Source: DASZHJ01 sp035604335
GTDB lineage: Bacteria > Pseudomonadota > Alphaproteobacteria > ATCC43930 > CGMCC-115725
NCBI GenBank assembly: GCA_035604335.1
Contig: DATNIT010000168.1
Span: 1-5,047 of the forward strand
Length of the DNA stretch: 5,047 bases
Direction: 5' to 3'
The translations under genes and the position numbers were made by a program. Shown here one piece after another: positions 4,836-5,047 of this stretch. The notes beneath the pieces were generated by a model. It searched no databases. It was not told the origin of the DNA and worked only from the letters and a program-made list of their open reading frames with translations. Positions within the stretch are counted from its first letter, which is position 1; every line of letters starts with the position of its first letter.

Positions 4836-5047
4836 ATGCTGCGTTGGCTCAAAATTTCAGTGCTGGCCGCGGCGACCATAGCGATCGGGGCGGTCGGTTC
4901 GGCTGCGGCCCAAAAAAAATACGATCCGGGTGCAAGCGATACCGAGATCAAGGTCGGCAACATCATGCCCTATAGCGGCCCGGCCTCCGCTTACGCCGTG
5001 ATCGGCACGTCCGAAGCGTCCTATTTCCAGATGATCAACGACCAGGG
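4836..5047 (+). CDS. livK: Periplasmic substrate-binding protein of the Liv-type importer (3' partial)
   Basis: This is the N-terminal part of the periplasmic receptor that captures the substrate and delivers it to LivH-LivM. Seventy whole codons are present before the window ends. Residues 1-25 form a Sec signal peptide: MLRWLK gives the positive end, a hydrophobic core follows, and GSAAA precedes the likely cleavage before Gln26. The mature part starts QKKYDPGASDTEIKVGNIMP, then YSGPASAYAVIG, the first beta strand and ligand-loop region of the Peripla_BP_6 (type I, leucine-binding protein-like) fold. The KYDPGASDTEIKxGNxMPYSGP pattern is one I associate with Bradyrhizobium-like paralogues of undefined substrate. 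Full-length relatives have about 400 residues. Having the receptor last and set apart by 146 bp hints at its own promoter. Substrate is unknown: amino acids, amides and aromatic acids are all possible. Confidence 0.92.
   Translation, partial: MLRWLKISVLAAATIAIGAVGSAAAQKKYDPGASDTEIKVGNIMPYSGPASAYAVIGTSEASYFQMINDQ

Overview
The window looks like a high-GC alphaproteobacterial chromosome, most likely from the Bradyrhizobium/Rhodopseudomonas (Nitrobacteraceae) group. The grounds are strong G/C at third codon positions, an intergenic palindromic repeat of a type I recognise from Bradyrhizobium-like genomes, and a substrate-binding protein N-terminus typical of the many such transporters in these bacteria. 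This placement rests on recognition, not on a search.

Left part (1-764): a complete glyoxalase I-type gene (gloA, 38-490) with all four metal ligands is followed by about 110 bp of stacked hairpins (525-634). Next comes a tRNA-Glu(UUC) gene with encoded CCA (689-764).

Middle part (765-1230): this reads as a rearrangement junction. On the minus strand, 815 to about 982 encodes only the C-terminal end of an FAD-linked oxidase, with its natural stop but no upstream body. At its edge lies a perfect FNR/FixK-type palindrome (948-961). It is followed by a 46-codon ORF (1007-1147) with a good ribosome binding site and then by the unclear start of livG.

Right part (1231-5047): five co-directional genes form a complete high-affinity branched-chain amino acid type (HAAT/Liv) ABC importer: livG and livF (ATPases), livH and livM (permeases), and livK (periplasmic binding protein, cut off by the window end). 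livG/livF overlap, and livF/livH and livH/livM are separated by only 12 and 2 bp, so these four are surely one transcription unit. livK follows a 146-bp gap that contains a second FNR/FixK-like box (4751-4764). LivK would capture the substrate in the periplasm, LivH-LivM would form the channel, and LivG-LivF would hydrolyse ATP. The substrate cannot be read from the sequence: related systems in this group carry branched-chain amino acids, amides, urea or aromatic acids.

I found no CRISPR array, transposase or clearly new system. The most interesting points are the possible oxygen- or redox-linked control of the importer through two FNR/FixK-like boxes, and the gene-remnant junction between the tRNA and the operon.
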